24,906 nt of DNA from Hebobacterum sp964559435 (GTDB lineage: Bacteria; Armatimonadota; Hebobacteria; Hebobacterales; Hebobacteraceae), in the NCBI GenBank assembly GCA_964559435.1, contig CAZLHI010000044.1, positions 1-24,906 of the forward strand, in the 5' to 3' direction. The translations under genes were made by a program, and so were the position numbers. The notes under the pieces were generated by a model that ran no database searches, was not told where the DNA came from, and saw only the letters and a program-made list of their open reading frames with translations. Positions within the stretch are counted from its first letter, which is position 1. Every line of letters starts with the position of its first letter. Of the stretch, positions 1-6,899 are shown in pieces.

Positions 1-136
1 TGCGGCGGCCTCTGCCCCGACCTCCGCCTCGGCTGCAGGCTCCCCAGCTTGCTCCCCGGCTGCGGCGGCCTCTGCCCCGACCTCCGCCTCGGCCGCAGGC
101 TCCCCAGCTTGCTCCTCGGCTGCGGCGGCCTCTGCT
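1..136 (-). repeat. 60-bp tandem repeat encoding the NusA Ala/Glu-rich tail
   Basis: Positions 1-60 and 61-120 are the same 60-bp unit with two substitutions (at unit positions 34 and 56), and the next ~16 bases (121-136) restart the unit before diverging. Because 60 is a multiple of three the unit is in frame with nusA, giving two 20-residue copies (residues 366-385 and 386-405) that differ at one residue, Glu to Gly. The array is cut by the window edge, so copy number is unknown. Confidence 0.93.
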
Positions 137-1215
137 GCTGCGGCTGCGCCAACAGCTTGCGCTGCCTCCGCGGCCGCCTGCTCCGCGATCTGGGCTTCGC
201 CTCTAATGTCTATGCGCCAGCCCGTCATCCGAGCCGCGAGTCTGACATTCTGGCCTTCCCGCCCAATTGCAAGAGAGAGCTGGTTGTCCGGCGCGATAAC
301 CGTTGCGGATCGGGTTTCCTCGTCGATGACGACCCGACTCACCTTGGCCGGGCTTAAGGCGCTTGCCACGTATTTCGCAGGCTCTTCGCTCCACCGAACG
401 ATGTCGACTTTCTCGCCGCGAAGCTCGTCGACCACAGCCTGCACGCGGCTTCCGCGATGGCCGACGCACGCCCCTACAGGATCCACGTTCTCTTGCTTCG
501 AAGCGACAGCGACCTTCGATCGGTGGCCGGCCTCGCGCGCCTGGGCCATGATCTCGACGACACCTTCGTGAACTTCGGGCACTTCGAGCTCGAACAACTT
601 GCGCAAGAGACCCGGATGGCTGCGCGAGACGAGCACCCGCGGGATCTTCGTCGTGCGCTTCACCTCGAGGATGTAGACCTTGATTCTCTCGCCCGAGCGA
701 TAGCCGTCGATCGGGCTCTGCTCCGAAGCCGGCAGGACCGCCTCGACCTTTCCCATGTCGATGAAGACCGTCCGCCCATCGCGCCGCTGCACGACACCGG
801 TTACGACATCGCCGTCGCGGTTGCTGAACTCCTCGTATATGATGTCGCGTTCGGCCTCGCGAATTCGCTGCGCCACGACCTGCTTGGCCGTCTGCGCGGC
901 GATACGGCCGAACTCCTGAGGGGAGACCTCGATGTCGAGGTACTCGTGCTCCTCGACGGTCGGGTCCAGTCGACGGGCCTCGGCCAGCGACATCTCCGTG
1001 TGCGGGTTCTCGACGTGCTCCACCACCTGCCTGCGGCAGAACACTGCGGCCGTCCCGTTATTCCAGTCGATATCCACGTGAATCTCGCAGGTCGCGCCGT
1101 AATGCTTCTTGTAGGCTGAGACAAGCGCGGCCTCGATGATCTCGCTCAACATCTCGAGCGGGATATCCTTCTCTCTACCTATGTCTCGCAGCGCTTGCAC
1201 AAAGTCAACCTGCAT
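1..1215 (-). CDS. nusA: Transcription termination/antitermination factor NusA (3' end outside window)
   Basis: NusA binds RNA polymerase and nascent RNA and modulates pausing, termination and antitermination in the cytoplasm. The 405 visible residues show the usual order: N-terminal polymerase-binding domain (about 1-130), S1 domain (about 135-200, GDVVTGVVQRRDGRTVFIDM), KH1 with its GxxG loop (GACVGHRGSRVQA, about 248-260) and KH2 (LAIGREGQNVRLAARM, about 315-330). After residue 338 comes an Ala/Glu-rich tail with a 20-residue tandem repeat that continues past the window edge, so the stop codon is not seen. ATG at 1215 is chosen because AGGAAG lies just upstream and MQVDFVQALRDI is a typical NusA N-terminus. 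The upstream neighbour is an ABC permease, not the usual rimP. A separate promoter (1292-1320) and a leader hairpin (1237-1262) precede it. The identification is firm; the tail is unusual. Confidence 0.96.
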   Translation of the reverse strand, partial: MQVDFVQALRDIGREKDIPLEMLSEIIEAALVSAYKKHYGATCEIHVDIDWNNGTAAVFCRRQVVEHVENPHTEMSLAEARRLDPTVEEHEYLDIEVSPQEFGRIAAQTAKQVVAQRIREAERDIIYEEFSNRDGDVVTGVVQRRDGRTVFIDMGKVEAVLPASEQSPIDGYRSGERIKVYILEVKRTTKIPRVLVSRSHPGLLRKLFELEVPEVHEGVVEIMAQAREAGHRSKVAVASKQENVDPVGACVGHRGSRVQAVVDELRGEKVDIVRWSEEPAKYVASALSPAKVSRVVIDEETRSATVIAPDNQLSLAIGREGQNVRLAARMTGWRIDIRGEAQIAEQAAAEAAQAVGAAAAAEAAAAEEQAGEPAAEAEVGAEAAAAGEQAGEPAAEAEVGAEAAA

Positions 1216-1236
1216 CTTGGCACGCTTCCTAACGTT

Positions 1237-1262
1237 GAAGAGTGGGACAACTCCCACTCTTC
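1237..1262 (-). promoter_or_regulatory. Perfect 11-bp hairpin in the nusA leader, next to the ribosome-binding site
   Basis: GAAGAGTGGGA (1237-1247) and TCCCACTCTTC (1252-1262) are perfect inverted repeats around a 4-nt loop. It lies between the predicted nusA transcription start (about 1285) and the start codon (1215). The AGGAAG ribosome-binding site begins a few bases after the stem. No T-run follows on either strand, so it does not look like an intrinsic terminator. It could be an RNA structure controlling nusA translation or stability, or a DNA operator. Confidence 0.75.
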
Positions 1263-1291
1263 AGCCACGAGAGAACTGCGTTCCCGTATGG

Positions 1292-1320
1292 AGTATAGCA
1301 TAGGCCGCACCCGTTGGCAA
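1292..1320 (-). promoter_or_regulatory. Predicted sigma-70-type promoter for nusA
   Basis: On the minus strand TTGCCA (1315-1320) and TATACT (1292-1297) are separated by exactly 17 bp, five and five matches to TTGACA and TATAAT. Transcription would begin near 1285 and give a leader of about 70 nt containing the hairpin. The site lies in the gap between the upstream permease gene (ends at 1356) and nusA, so nusA can be expressed independently of the ABC operon. Confidence 0.75.
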
Positions 1321-1355
1321 GCCGACGCGGGTCCAGCAGGTCTCGGGCGAACTCG

Positions 1356-2159
1356 CTAGCTCCCGGTTGACCGGTAGTGCCGAACGCCGATCTTCCACGC
1401 CTGGAGCGCTACCACCAGGAAGGCAACCCCAGCCCCCGGCGCGCTCCACTGCAACACCGCTGGCACGCCCGAGCCAGCGGACCGCTCGAGGATCGCGAGC
1501 GCGGGGAGGTAGCTGACAGTCGCGAGGGGGATGACTCCTGTGAAGAACCGGCGAAGCCATGGCCGGTAGATCGATAGAGGAAACTGCGCTGTCTCGACGC
1601 CGCCGTACGTAAGCGTGTTGACGATCTCCAGCGTCTCGACAGTCCAGAACGCGAGGGTGGCCTGGAGAACGAAGAGGCCGCAGAAGAGGCAAGCTCCGCC
1701 GAGCGCCGCCGCACCTGTGAGGGCGATCTTCGCAGGAGACCAGGCGACATCGAGCGCGTGGGCGCTCCACAGAAGCACGATGAGGCCCTGAGCGAACCGG
1801 CCGATCCTCCGCATCGTCAGCTCCTGCCCGGCCACCTGTAAGGCGGTGCTCCGCGGGCGGAGGAGAAGGCGGTCGAATTCCCCACTTCTCACCATCCTAC
1901 CGAATGTGTCGAAACCGCGGGTGGTGGCATCCGAGATGGAGAAGGCGATGTTGACGATCCCATAGCAGAAAGCGACTTCGGCCAGCGACCATCCTCTGAT
2001 GTTTCCGAAGCGCTGGAACAGGATCCAGATGCCGATGAACTCGATGCCGGTGGTCAGGAAATGCCCGATGGTCATCATGAGGAAGGACCCGCGGTACTGC
2101 ATCTGCGAGCGAACGGATATACCGATATAGCGGAAGTAGAGGCGGATGTCGCCAGGCAT
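1356..2159 (-). CDS. ABC-2 type transporter permease, second membrane subunit (COG3694-like)
   Basis: A 267-residue hydrophobic protein with about six predicted membrane segments, resembling the second permease of the COG4586/COG4587/COG3694 ABC exporter triad. It would form the membrane channel with the permease encoded just upstream, powered by the ATPase at 2950-3933. Substrates of this family are mostly unassigned; export is inferred from the ABC-2 type. ATG at 2159 (MPGDIRLYFRYIG) is chosen because it falls 2 nt after the stop of the previous gene and matches the usual short N-terminus. The frame stays open a further 128 codons upstream, but that part lies inside the preceding gene, reads as Arg/Pro/His-rich sequence and is not credible. 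This is the last gene of the operon; nusA follows with its own promoter. Confidence 0.9.
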   Translation of the reverse strand: MPGDIRLYFRYIGISVRSQMQYRGSFLMMTIGHFLTTGIEFIGIWILFQRFGNIRGWSLAEVAFCYGIVNIAFSISDATTRGFDTFGRMVRSGEFDRLLLRPRSTALQVAGQELTMRRIGRFAQGLIVLLWSAHALDVAWSPAKIALTGAAALGGACLFCGLFVLQATLAFWTVETLEIVNTLTYGGVETAQFPLSIYRPWLRRFFTGVIPLATVSYLPALAILERSAGSGVPAVLQWSAPGAGVAFLVVALQAWKIGVRHYRSTGS

Positions 2160-2161
2160 CG

Positions 2162-2953
2162 TCAGCCTCCCTGTACCACCAGGCGGCGAGTACCCCGGCC
2201 GAGCATATGGCGGCCGGCGGCGACCAGCGCCAGCGTCCACGCGAGCTGATGGGCGAAGAGGGCCAACACACGGCCTGGCGGGATGTGACCCATGTAGAGT
2301 CGGAACGGGACGTCCACCAGTCCGCGGAACGGGAGGAAGTTGATGAGAGAGTGGGCCCACTCTGGGAAGAACGGAAGCGGCACAACCATGCCGGATAGTA
2401 TTATGACGAGTGTCGATACCAGTGTTGCGATCCCGTCGCCGACGATCGTCCACATGAGAGAGATGTTGATCAAGGTCGTGATGGCACAGGACAAGAGCAC
2501 CGCGCCCAGCGTGGCGACGAGCCAGGCACCTAGCGATGCCCATGAAGCGGGAGGCTGGAGGTCAAAGAAGATGCCGGCGACCACGAACATGGGCATAGCG
2601 CGGAGTACGGCTGGCGCCACGCGCCAGGCCAACGCCCGAGCATACCAGTGCCAATAGAGATCGAGGGGGCGCAGCAGCTCATAGGCCACGTTGCCGGATC
2701 GAACCAGAGCGTGGACTTCCACGTCGTAGTTCCACGGGAGCAGGGCGAGGAGCGCCTGGCCCAGCCAGATGTAGGTGACGACTTCCTGGTAGCTCATCGG
2801 CTGCGCGGTTGTAGTGGAGCGATAAAAGGCCTCGAATATCATGATCCGGATGAGGCCCCAGAAGAGCTGGGTGCCGAAGCCAGCGGCGGCCGCGGCGCGG
2901 TACTGAAGGAGGGCGTAGAAGCGCGCGCTGAGGATGGCCCAGTACGCTATCAT
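2162..2953 (-). CDS. ABC-2 type transporter permease, first membrane subunit (COG4587-like)
   Basis: A 263-residue polytopic membrane protein beginning MIAYWAILSARFYALLQYRA, with about six hydrophobic segments including LVSTLVIILSGMVVPLPFFP, a hallmark of this ABC-2 permease family. It is the partner of the permease at 1356-2159. Its ATG (2953) overlaps the TGA of the ATPase gene in an ATGA arrangement, and its own stop is 2 nt before the next start, so the three genes are almost certainly translationally coupled and form one heteromeric exporter. The transported substrate cannot be told from sequence; lipid, antibiotic or polysaccharide precursor export are all possible. Confidence 0.9.
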   Translation of the reverse strand: MIAYWAILSARFYALLQYRAAAAAGFGTQLFWGLIRIMIFEAFYRSTTTAQPMSYQEVVTYIWLGQALLALLPWNYDVEVHALVRSGNVAYELLRPLDLYWHWYARALAWRVAPAVLRAMPMFVVAGIFFDLQPPASWASLGAWLVATLGAVLLSCAITTLINISLMWTIVGDGIATLVSTLVIILSGMVVPLPFFPEWAHSLINFLPFRGLVDVPFRLYMGHIPPGRVLALFAHQLAWTLALVAAGRHMLGRGTRRLVVQGG

Positions 2954-3933
2954 CGCCCGTGCTCTCCGTAGAGGCGCGCTATGATCTCCTCAATCGGTGG
3001 GTTCTCGACGAAAAGGTCGCGAACGGCATGCGTCGCAGTGACCCGCCCTATGAGTTCGGCCGCAGTAACCTGGTCGGGGTCGAACCGTAGGCAGACGCGA
3101 TGGCCCTCCCGGCTGATGACGGTGGCCTGCGGATCGCTCACGTCACCATATTCCTCGGCCAGGTCGACGATGAGCCAGCGCTCGGTGGTGACTCGGGCGC
3201 GCAGATCGGCGAGCGTTCCGTCGGACAGTATCCGTCCCTCGCTGATAACCATGACGCGGCTGCACAGCGCCTCGATGTCATCCATGTCGTGCGTCGTGAG
3301 GATGATTGTGACCCCGCGCTCTTGGTTGAGTTGGCGCACGAAGTCGCGGACTGCGAGCTTGGAGACCGCATCCAGCCCAATGGTCGGCTCGTCCAGATAG
3401 AGAATCGGCGGCGAATGCAAGAGGGCCGCAGCCAGGTCGCACCGCATACGCTGGCCCAGGCTCAACTGCCGAACCGGCACGTCCAGCAGTGGCTCCAGCT
3501 CCAGCATCGCGGCCAACTCGCTCCGGGAGCGGCGATATGAGTCAGAGGACACTCGGTAGATCTCGCGAAGCAGCTCGAACGACTCGATGACGGGCAGGTC
3601 CCACCACAGTTGTGTCCGCTGGCCGAAGACGACGCCGATGTCGCGGGCGTTGGCAACCCGTTCCCGCCAGGGGGTTCGGCCCAGGACCTCACACCTGCCC
3701 GAGTCTGGGACGAGAATCCCTGAAAGCACCTTCACAGTGGTGGACTTCCCAGCGCCGTTGGGCCCGATGTAGCCTACCAGCTCCCCCGGCTCGATAGTGA
3801 ACGAGATGCCGCCCAAGGCCTCGACCGTCCGGTGACGTCGCCTCAGAAGCCCCTTGGCTGCTCCCCAGAGGCCAGGCTGGCGTTCGGCGACAAGAAAGGT
3901 CTTCACGAGATTCTCGACCACTATCTGCGGCAT
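2950..3933 (-). CDS. ABC transporter ATP-binding protein (COG4586-like exporter ATPase)
   Basis: A 327-residue ATPase with all ABC motifs: Walker A GPNGAGKST (57-65), Q-loop in VVFGQRTQLWWDLP (about 101-114), signature LSLGQ (157-161), Walker B ILYLDE (177-182) followed by the D-loop, and switch His in TTHDMDD (about 215). The N-terminal stretch before Walker A (GLWGAAKGLLRRRHRTVEAL) and the GQRTQLWWDLP sequence are typical of COG4586, whose members occur with the two permeases that follow here. A C-terminal ~90-residue domain after the nucleotide-binding core is also usual. It hydrolyses ATP on the cytoplasmic face to drive the exporter. It is the first gene of the operon, behind a strong promoter and a leader with a terminator-like hairpin. 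ATG at 3933 has only a weak AGG upstream. Confidence 0.94.
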   Translation of the reverse strand: MPQIVVENLVKTFLVAERQPGLWGAAKGLLRRRHRTVEALGGISFTIEPGELVGYIGPNGAGKSTTVKVLSGILVPDSGRCEVLGRTPWRERVANARDIGVVFGQRTQLWWDLPVIESFELLREIYRVSSDSYRRSRSELAAMLELEPLLDVPVRQLSLGQRMRCDLAAALLHSPPILYLDEPTIGLDAVSKLAVRDFVRQLNQERGVTIILTTHDMDDIEALCSRVMVISEGRILSDGTLADLRARVTTERWLIVDLAEEYGDVSDPQATVISREGHRVCLRFDPDQVTAAELIGRVTATHAVRDLFVENPPIEEIIARLYGEHGR

Positions 3934-3978
3934 GGCGATACCTGCCCGAAGGGGATCTGCCTCCAGTCGGTCACAGAG

Positions 3979-4014
3979 AAAACGCCGACGCGCCCGCGCT
4001 TGCGGACACGTCGG
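3979..4014 (-). terminator. Intrinsic-terminator-like hairpin in the ABC operon leader (candidate attenuator)
   Basis: On the minus strand the arms at 4014-4002 and 3997-3985 pair over 13 bp (11 Watson-Crick, 2 G-U) around an AAGC loop, followed by CGTTTTCTCT with four consecutive T at 3982-3979. It is downstream of the predicted start site (about 4109) and upstream of the ATPase start codon (3933). It could end read-through from mgtC/proS, but it would also cut the ABC transcript unless an antiterminator forms. The U-tract is short, so efficiency is uncertain. Confidence 0.65.
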
Positions 4015-4115
4015 AGTTGTACGAGAAAACGGATGTCAGATCAGAACTCTCGCGCGGCGGCCTGTGGGAGGCACGCGCGGCCCGTGTCAAAACTGAGAAC
4101 CCAACAGGAAACGGG

Positions 4116-4144
4116 AGTATACTGGAGACAGCACGGAATGTCAA
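4116..4144 (-). promoter_or_regulatory. Strong sigma-70-type promoter for the ABC exporter operon
   Basis: Minus-strand TTGACA (4139-4144, perfect -35) and TATACT (4116-4121, five of six) are 17 bp apart. It lies immediately after the mgtC stop codon (4158). Transcription from about 4109 would give a leader of some 176 nt before the ATPase gene. The leader contains a GC-rich hairpin around 4047-4079 and the terminator-like stem at 3985-4014. This is the best promoter in the window. Confidence 0.85.
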
Positions 4145-4157
4145 CGCCGCGATGGAG

Positions 4158-4811
4158 CTATTCGCAGCGGAGCGCGATGAAGCCGTCGAGGTCTGCCAAG
4201 TCCGAACCCAGATCGGTCACGTCGCAGCTTCGCGGCAGCAGTACCCGCAGGTGAAGCTCCTGCACGCCGCCAGACATGACCTCCGACATCTCGATCGATT
4301 CTATCTCGGCCCCTTTGTCGCCCAGCGCGCGCCTGATCGCCTCGAGCCGACCAGGGCCAGAGGTCACACGGACGGTGAGGTGCGAGACGCGCGTGCCGGG
4401 GAGAAAGATCTCCTCGAGCCGCCGCAGGACAGTGAGGGTCAGCAGCACAGTCAACGTCGCGATGCCGGCAATCCACGTGGCCGCGCCGCCGATGCCGACG
4501 CACAGCCCTATGGCGGCAACCGCCCACAGACTGGCGGCCGTGGTGAGGCCCCTGACCACGTTCCCATGACGGATGATCGTCCCCGCTCCCAGGAACCCCA
4601 TACCCGTGGCCACCTGCGCAGCGACCCGGCCCGGGTCCGCCTGAGGACTGCTGAAGCTGAGAGATGCGAGCGTGTAGACCGCCGAGCCCAGACAGACCAG
4701 GACGTGAGTTCGCAGACCGGCAGGCCGGTCGCGCGCTTCCCTCTGCCAGCCGACTATCCCGCCGCACACAACTGCGATCGCCAGCTTCGCCAGGACCCAG
4801 AGCGGATCGAT
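4158..4811 (-). CDS. MgtC/SapB-family membrane protein with C-terminal ACT-like domain
   Basis: Members are inner-membrane proteins linked to magnesium limitation and, in some pathogens, to ATP synthase control; the role here is unknown. Family sequence is clear: GWQREARDRPAGLRTHVLV, then ATGMGFLGAGTIIRHGN and VRGLTTAASLWAVAAIG, with four to five hydrophobic segments, followed by a soluble ~75-residue C-terminal domain. No ATG, GTG or TTG gives a complete N-terminus: the first GTG (4769) would delete the first membrane segment. The reading frame is open back to the proS stop, and AAGGGAG (4818-4824) is six bases before ATC at 4811, giving (M)DPLWVLAKLAIAVVCGG, exactly where family members begin. 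I therefore propose an AUC start and 217 residues. It follows proS by 12 nt and is probably cotranscribed with it. Confidence 0.85.
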   Translation of the reverse strand: MDPLWVLAKLAIAVVCGGIVGWQREARDRPAGLRTHVLVCLGSAVYTLASLSFSSPQADPGRVAAQVATGMGFLGAGTIIRHGNVVRGLTTAASLWAVAAIGLCVGIGGAATWIAGIATLTVLLTLTVLRRLEEIFLPGTRVSHLTVRVTSGPGRLEAIRRALGDKGAEIESIEMSEVMSGGVQELHLRVLLPRSCDVTDLGSDLADLDGFIALRCE

Positions 4812-4817
4812 GGTCTG

Positions 4818-4824
4818 CTCCCTT
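4818..4824 (-). promoter_or_regulatory. Ribosome-binding site that points to an AUC start for the MgtC-family gene
   Basis: AAGGGAG on the minus strand, starting in the proS stop codon, with a 6-nt spacer before ATC at 4811. Neither downstream alternative (CTG at 4793, GTG at 4769) has a comparable ribosome-binding site. Confidence 0.6.
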
Positions 4825-6533
4825 CAGCCCGGAAGATTCGTGGCAAGCACCTCACGGAGAGCACGAGGGGCATCGCCGACCTGCACGGTCCGGCTCTCGC
4901 CTCCCCGGCGACGGACCTCCACTTGGCCCTCCGCCGCCAAGCGGCCGACGACAATCTGCCCGGGGATGCCTATGAGGTCCGCGTCCTTGAACTTCACCCC
5001 GGCTCGCTCCGGCCGGTCTTCCAGCAAGACCTCGAAGCCGTCCTGCTGAAGCTCGCCATACAGCTTCTCGGCAATGGTGCGCTGCTCGTCGTCGTCGTGA
5101 TTGACAGGGATTATCACGACTTCATACGGCGCCACAGACACCGGCCAGATCATCCCAGCATCGTCGTGAAAGTGCTCGGCGACGGCCGCCATCATCCGTG
5201 TCGTGCCGAGCCCGTAGCATCCCATTACCATGGGCTTGCGCTCTCCATCCTCGTCCAGGAAATGGGCCCCAAGCGGCTTGCTGTAGATCGTCCCCAGCTT
5301 AAACACGTGGGCGAGCTCGATGCCACGATACGCCTTCAGAGGGCTGCCGCATTTGAAGCACAGATCGCCCGCCTCGCCGTTCCTCAGATCCGCCCACCGG
5401 CCGACCTCGAAGTCGCGGCCCCAGTTCACGTTGCGCAGGTGGAGGTCAGCCTCGTTGCCACCCGTTACGAAATTGCGCTCCCCGCGCAGCTCCTCGTCCG
5501 CGATGATCTCCGCCTCCTCGATGCCTACGGGCCCCGCGAAGCCGACGGGCGCGCTGCTCACCCGCTCGATCGTCGCCGCGTCAGCCATCTTTAGCTTCTT
5601 CGCGCTGAGGGCGAGTCGCAGTTTGTCCTCGCTCAGCTCCCGATCGCCCCGCACCAAGGCGGCCACCACGCGCCCGTCGGCCTGATAGAGAAGGGTCTTG
5701 ACCAGCTTCTCCGCGGGCACACCGAGAAACCCCGTCACCTGGTCGATGGTGCGCTGATCCGGCGTATCGACTCGCTCCAGTGCCTCCTCGACCTCGGTGG
5801 GGGGCTCAATCTCGGTCTTGTATCGCGCCACCTCCGGCGTGGCGGCGTAGCCGCATGACTCGCAGCGTAGGTAATGGCTCTCGCCGGCCTCGGTCGGCAG
5901 TTCGAACTCTCTTGTGTCCCACCCTCCGATGCCGCCGCCCGATGCATCCGCGACGTGATAGGGCAGCCCGACTCGCTGCATGATCTTGTGATACGCTTCC
6001 ACCATCTTGTCGTAGGAGCGGTCGAGGCCGGAAATGTCGCGATCGAAGCTGTAAGCGTCCTTCATCGTGAACTCACGGACGCGAACCAGGCCCCCGCGCG
6101 GCCGCGGGTCATCGCGAAACTTGGTCTGAATCTGATAGAGCGTGAAGGGGAGCTCGCGATAGGACTTCACCTCGGACGCAAGCTGAGTGATAACCTCCTC
6201 GTGAGTGCCGCCGAGGCAGAATGGCCGGCCGCCGCGATCCTTCAGCCGCATGAGCTCGTCGCCCCAGTAGTCGGCGCGGCCCGTGCGCTCCCACAGCTCC
6301 AGCGGGTGGAGCGCGGGCAGAAACACTTCCTGCGCGCCGCCCGCGTCCATTTCCTCCCGCACGATGTTTTCGATCTTCCGCACGACTCTCAGCCCTAGAG
6401 GAAGGAGCGAGTAGATGCCAGCCGCAAGCTGCCGAATGAAGCCTGCGCGCAAGAGCAGACGATGACTCGCCAGCTCAACTTCGCCGGAGATCTGCCTGAG
6501 AGTTGGAGCAAAGAGCTCGCGGGTTCGCACCAT
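4824..6533 (-). CDS. proS: Prolyl-tRNA synthetase, bacterial type with editing insertion
   Basis: Charges tRNA-Pro with proline in the cytoplasm. The 569-residue protein has the bacterial-type layout: class II motif 1 region near the N-terminus, the THEE sequence and motif 2 (TKFRDDPRPRGGLVRVREFTM is the extended region), an inserted YbaK-like editing domain (about 220-400, with the AKKLKMAD segment), class II motif 3 (GCYGLGTTRMMAAVAE, about 440) and an anticodon-binding C-terminal domain beginning VAPYEVVIIPVN. The length matches bacterial ProS. ATG at 6533 is preferred over TTG at 6536 because AGGA upstream is better placed. It starts 15 nt after the small unknown gene and ends 12 nt before the MgtC-family start, so the three are likely one transcript. 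Confidence 0.97.
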   Translation of the reverse strand: MVRTRELFAPTLRQISGEVELASHRLLLRAGFIRQLAAGIYSLLPLGLRVVRKIENIVREEMDAGGAQEVFLPALHPLELWERTGRADYWGDELMRLKDRGGRPFCLGGTHEEVITQLASEVKSYRELPFTLYQIQTKFRDDPRPRGGLVRVREFTMKDAYSFDRDISGLDRSYDKMVEAYHKIMQRVGLPYHVADASGGGIGGWDTREFELPTEAGESHYLRCESCGYAATPEVARYKTEIEPPTEVEEALERVDTPDQRTIDQVTGFLGVPAEKLVKTLLYQADGRVVAALVRGDRELSEDKLRLALSAKKLKMADAATIERVSSAPVGFAGPVGIEEAEIIADEELRGERNFVTGGNEADLHLRNVNWGRDFEVGRWADLRNGEAGDLCFKCGSPLKAYRGIELAHVFKLGTIYSKPLGAHFLDEDGERKPMVMGCYGLGTTRMMAAVAEHFHDDAGMIWPVSVAPYEVVIIPVNHDDDEQRTIAEKLYGELQQDGFEVLLEDRPERAGVKFKDADLIGIPGQIVVGRLAAEGQVEVRRRGGESRTVQVGDAPRALREVLATNLPG

Positions 6534-6548
6534 CAATTCCTGTCAATA

Positions 6549-6851
6549 CTAGCCGCCCTCAGCCTCGGCCCGGCCTAGCTCTTTGCCCCGGCGGAAGGCA
6601 ACGCTGATGTCGGCGCGGGTTATCTCATGGTGATACATTTCGGTTGCCCGGAACAGCGTGGTGGCGGCTTCGTCGTTGAGTTCCTTCAGCCGCTGCAGCA
6701 GCAAGTATCCCGGCGTCTTATCGGTGTCTCCCATCAGCGACCGCGCCTCCGGGCTCTTCACGAATCGGTCGTGCACGAGGCGATCGGCCTCGGCCAGCCT
6801 CGGCTCGAGATCATCCCATTCTTCTTTTGTCAAACGACCCACTGCGGCCAT
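6549..6851 (-). CDS. Unrecognised small helical protein upstream of proS
   Basis: A 100-residue charged protein starting MAAVGRLTKEEWDDLEPRLAE, probably mostly alpha-helical and cytoplasmic, with no membrane segment, signal peptide or cysteine pair. I do not recognise a family. ATG at 6851 is chosen because a perfect AGGAGG lies five bases upstream; the GTG two codons earlier would overlap that site. That strong ribosome-binding site and placement 15 nt before proS argue that it is a real, translated gene. It follows the hydantoinase-family gene by 48 nt. Function unknown; a helper of translation or of the neighbouring enzyme would be guesswork. Confidence 0.75.
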   Translation of the reverse strand: MAAVGRLTKEEWDDLEPRLAEADRLVHDRFVKSPEARSLMGDTDKTPGYLLLQRLKELNDEAATTLFRATEMYHHEITRADISVAFRRGKELGRAEAEGG

Positions 6852-6899
6852 CCGCACCTCCTGAGGACAAAGGCAGACTCTGCGCCGGGAAGCTGGCGG

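Noticed and set aside
2160..2543. Upstream in-frame extension of the second ABC permease (128 codons)
   Set aside because: It overlaps the preceding permease gene in another frame, is Arg/His/Pro-rich, and the ATG at 2159 gives the normal family N-terminus with a 2-nt gap.
4017..5594. Long plus-strand open frame (525 codons) opposite proS and the MgtC-family gene
   Set aside because: It lies antisense to two genes with unmistakable family motifs, reads as Arg/Ala/Pro-rich sequence without any domain, and has no convincing ribosome-binding site. Such mirror frames are expected in GC-rich coding DNA.
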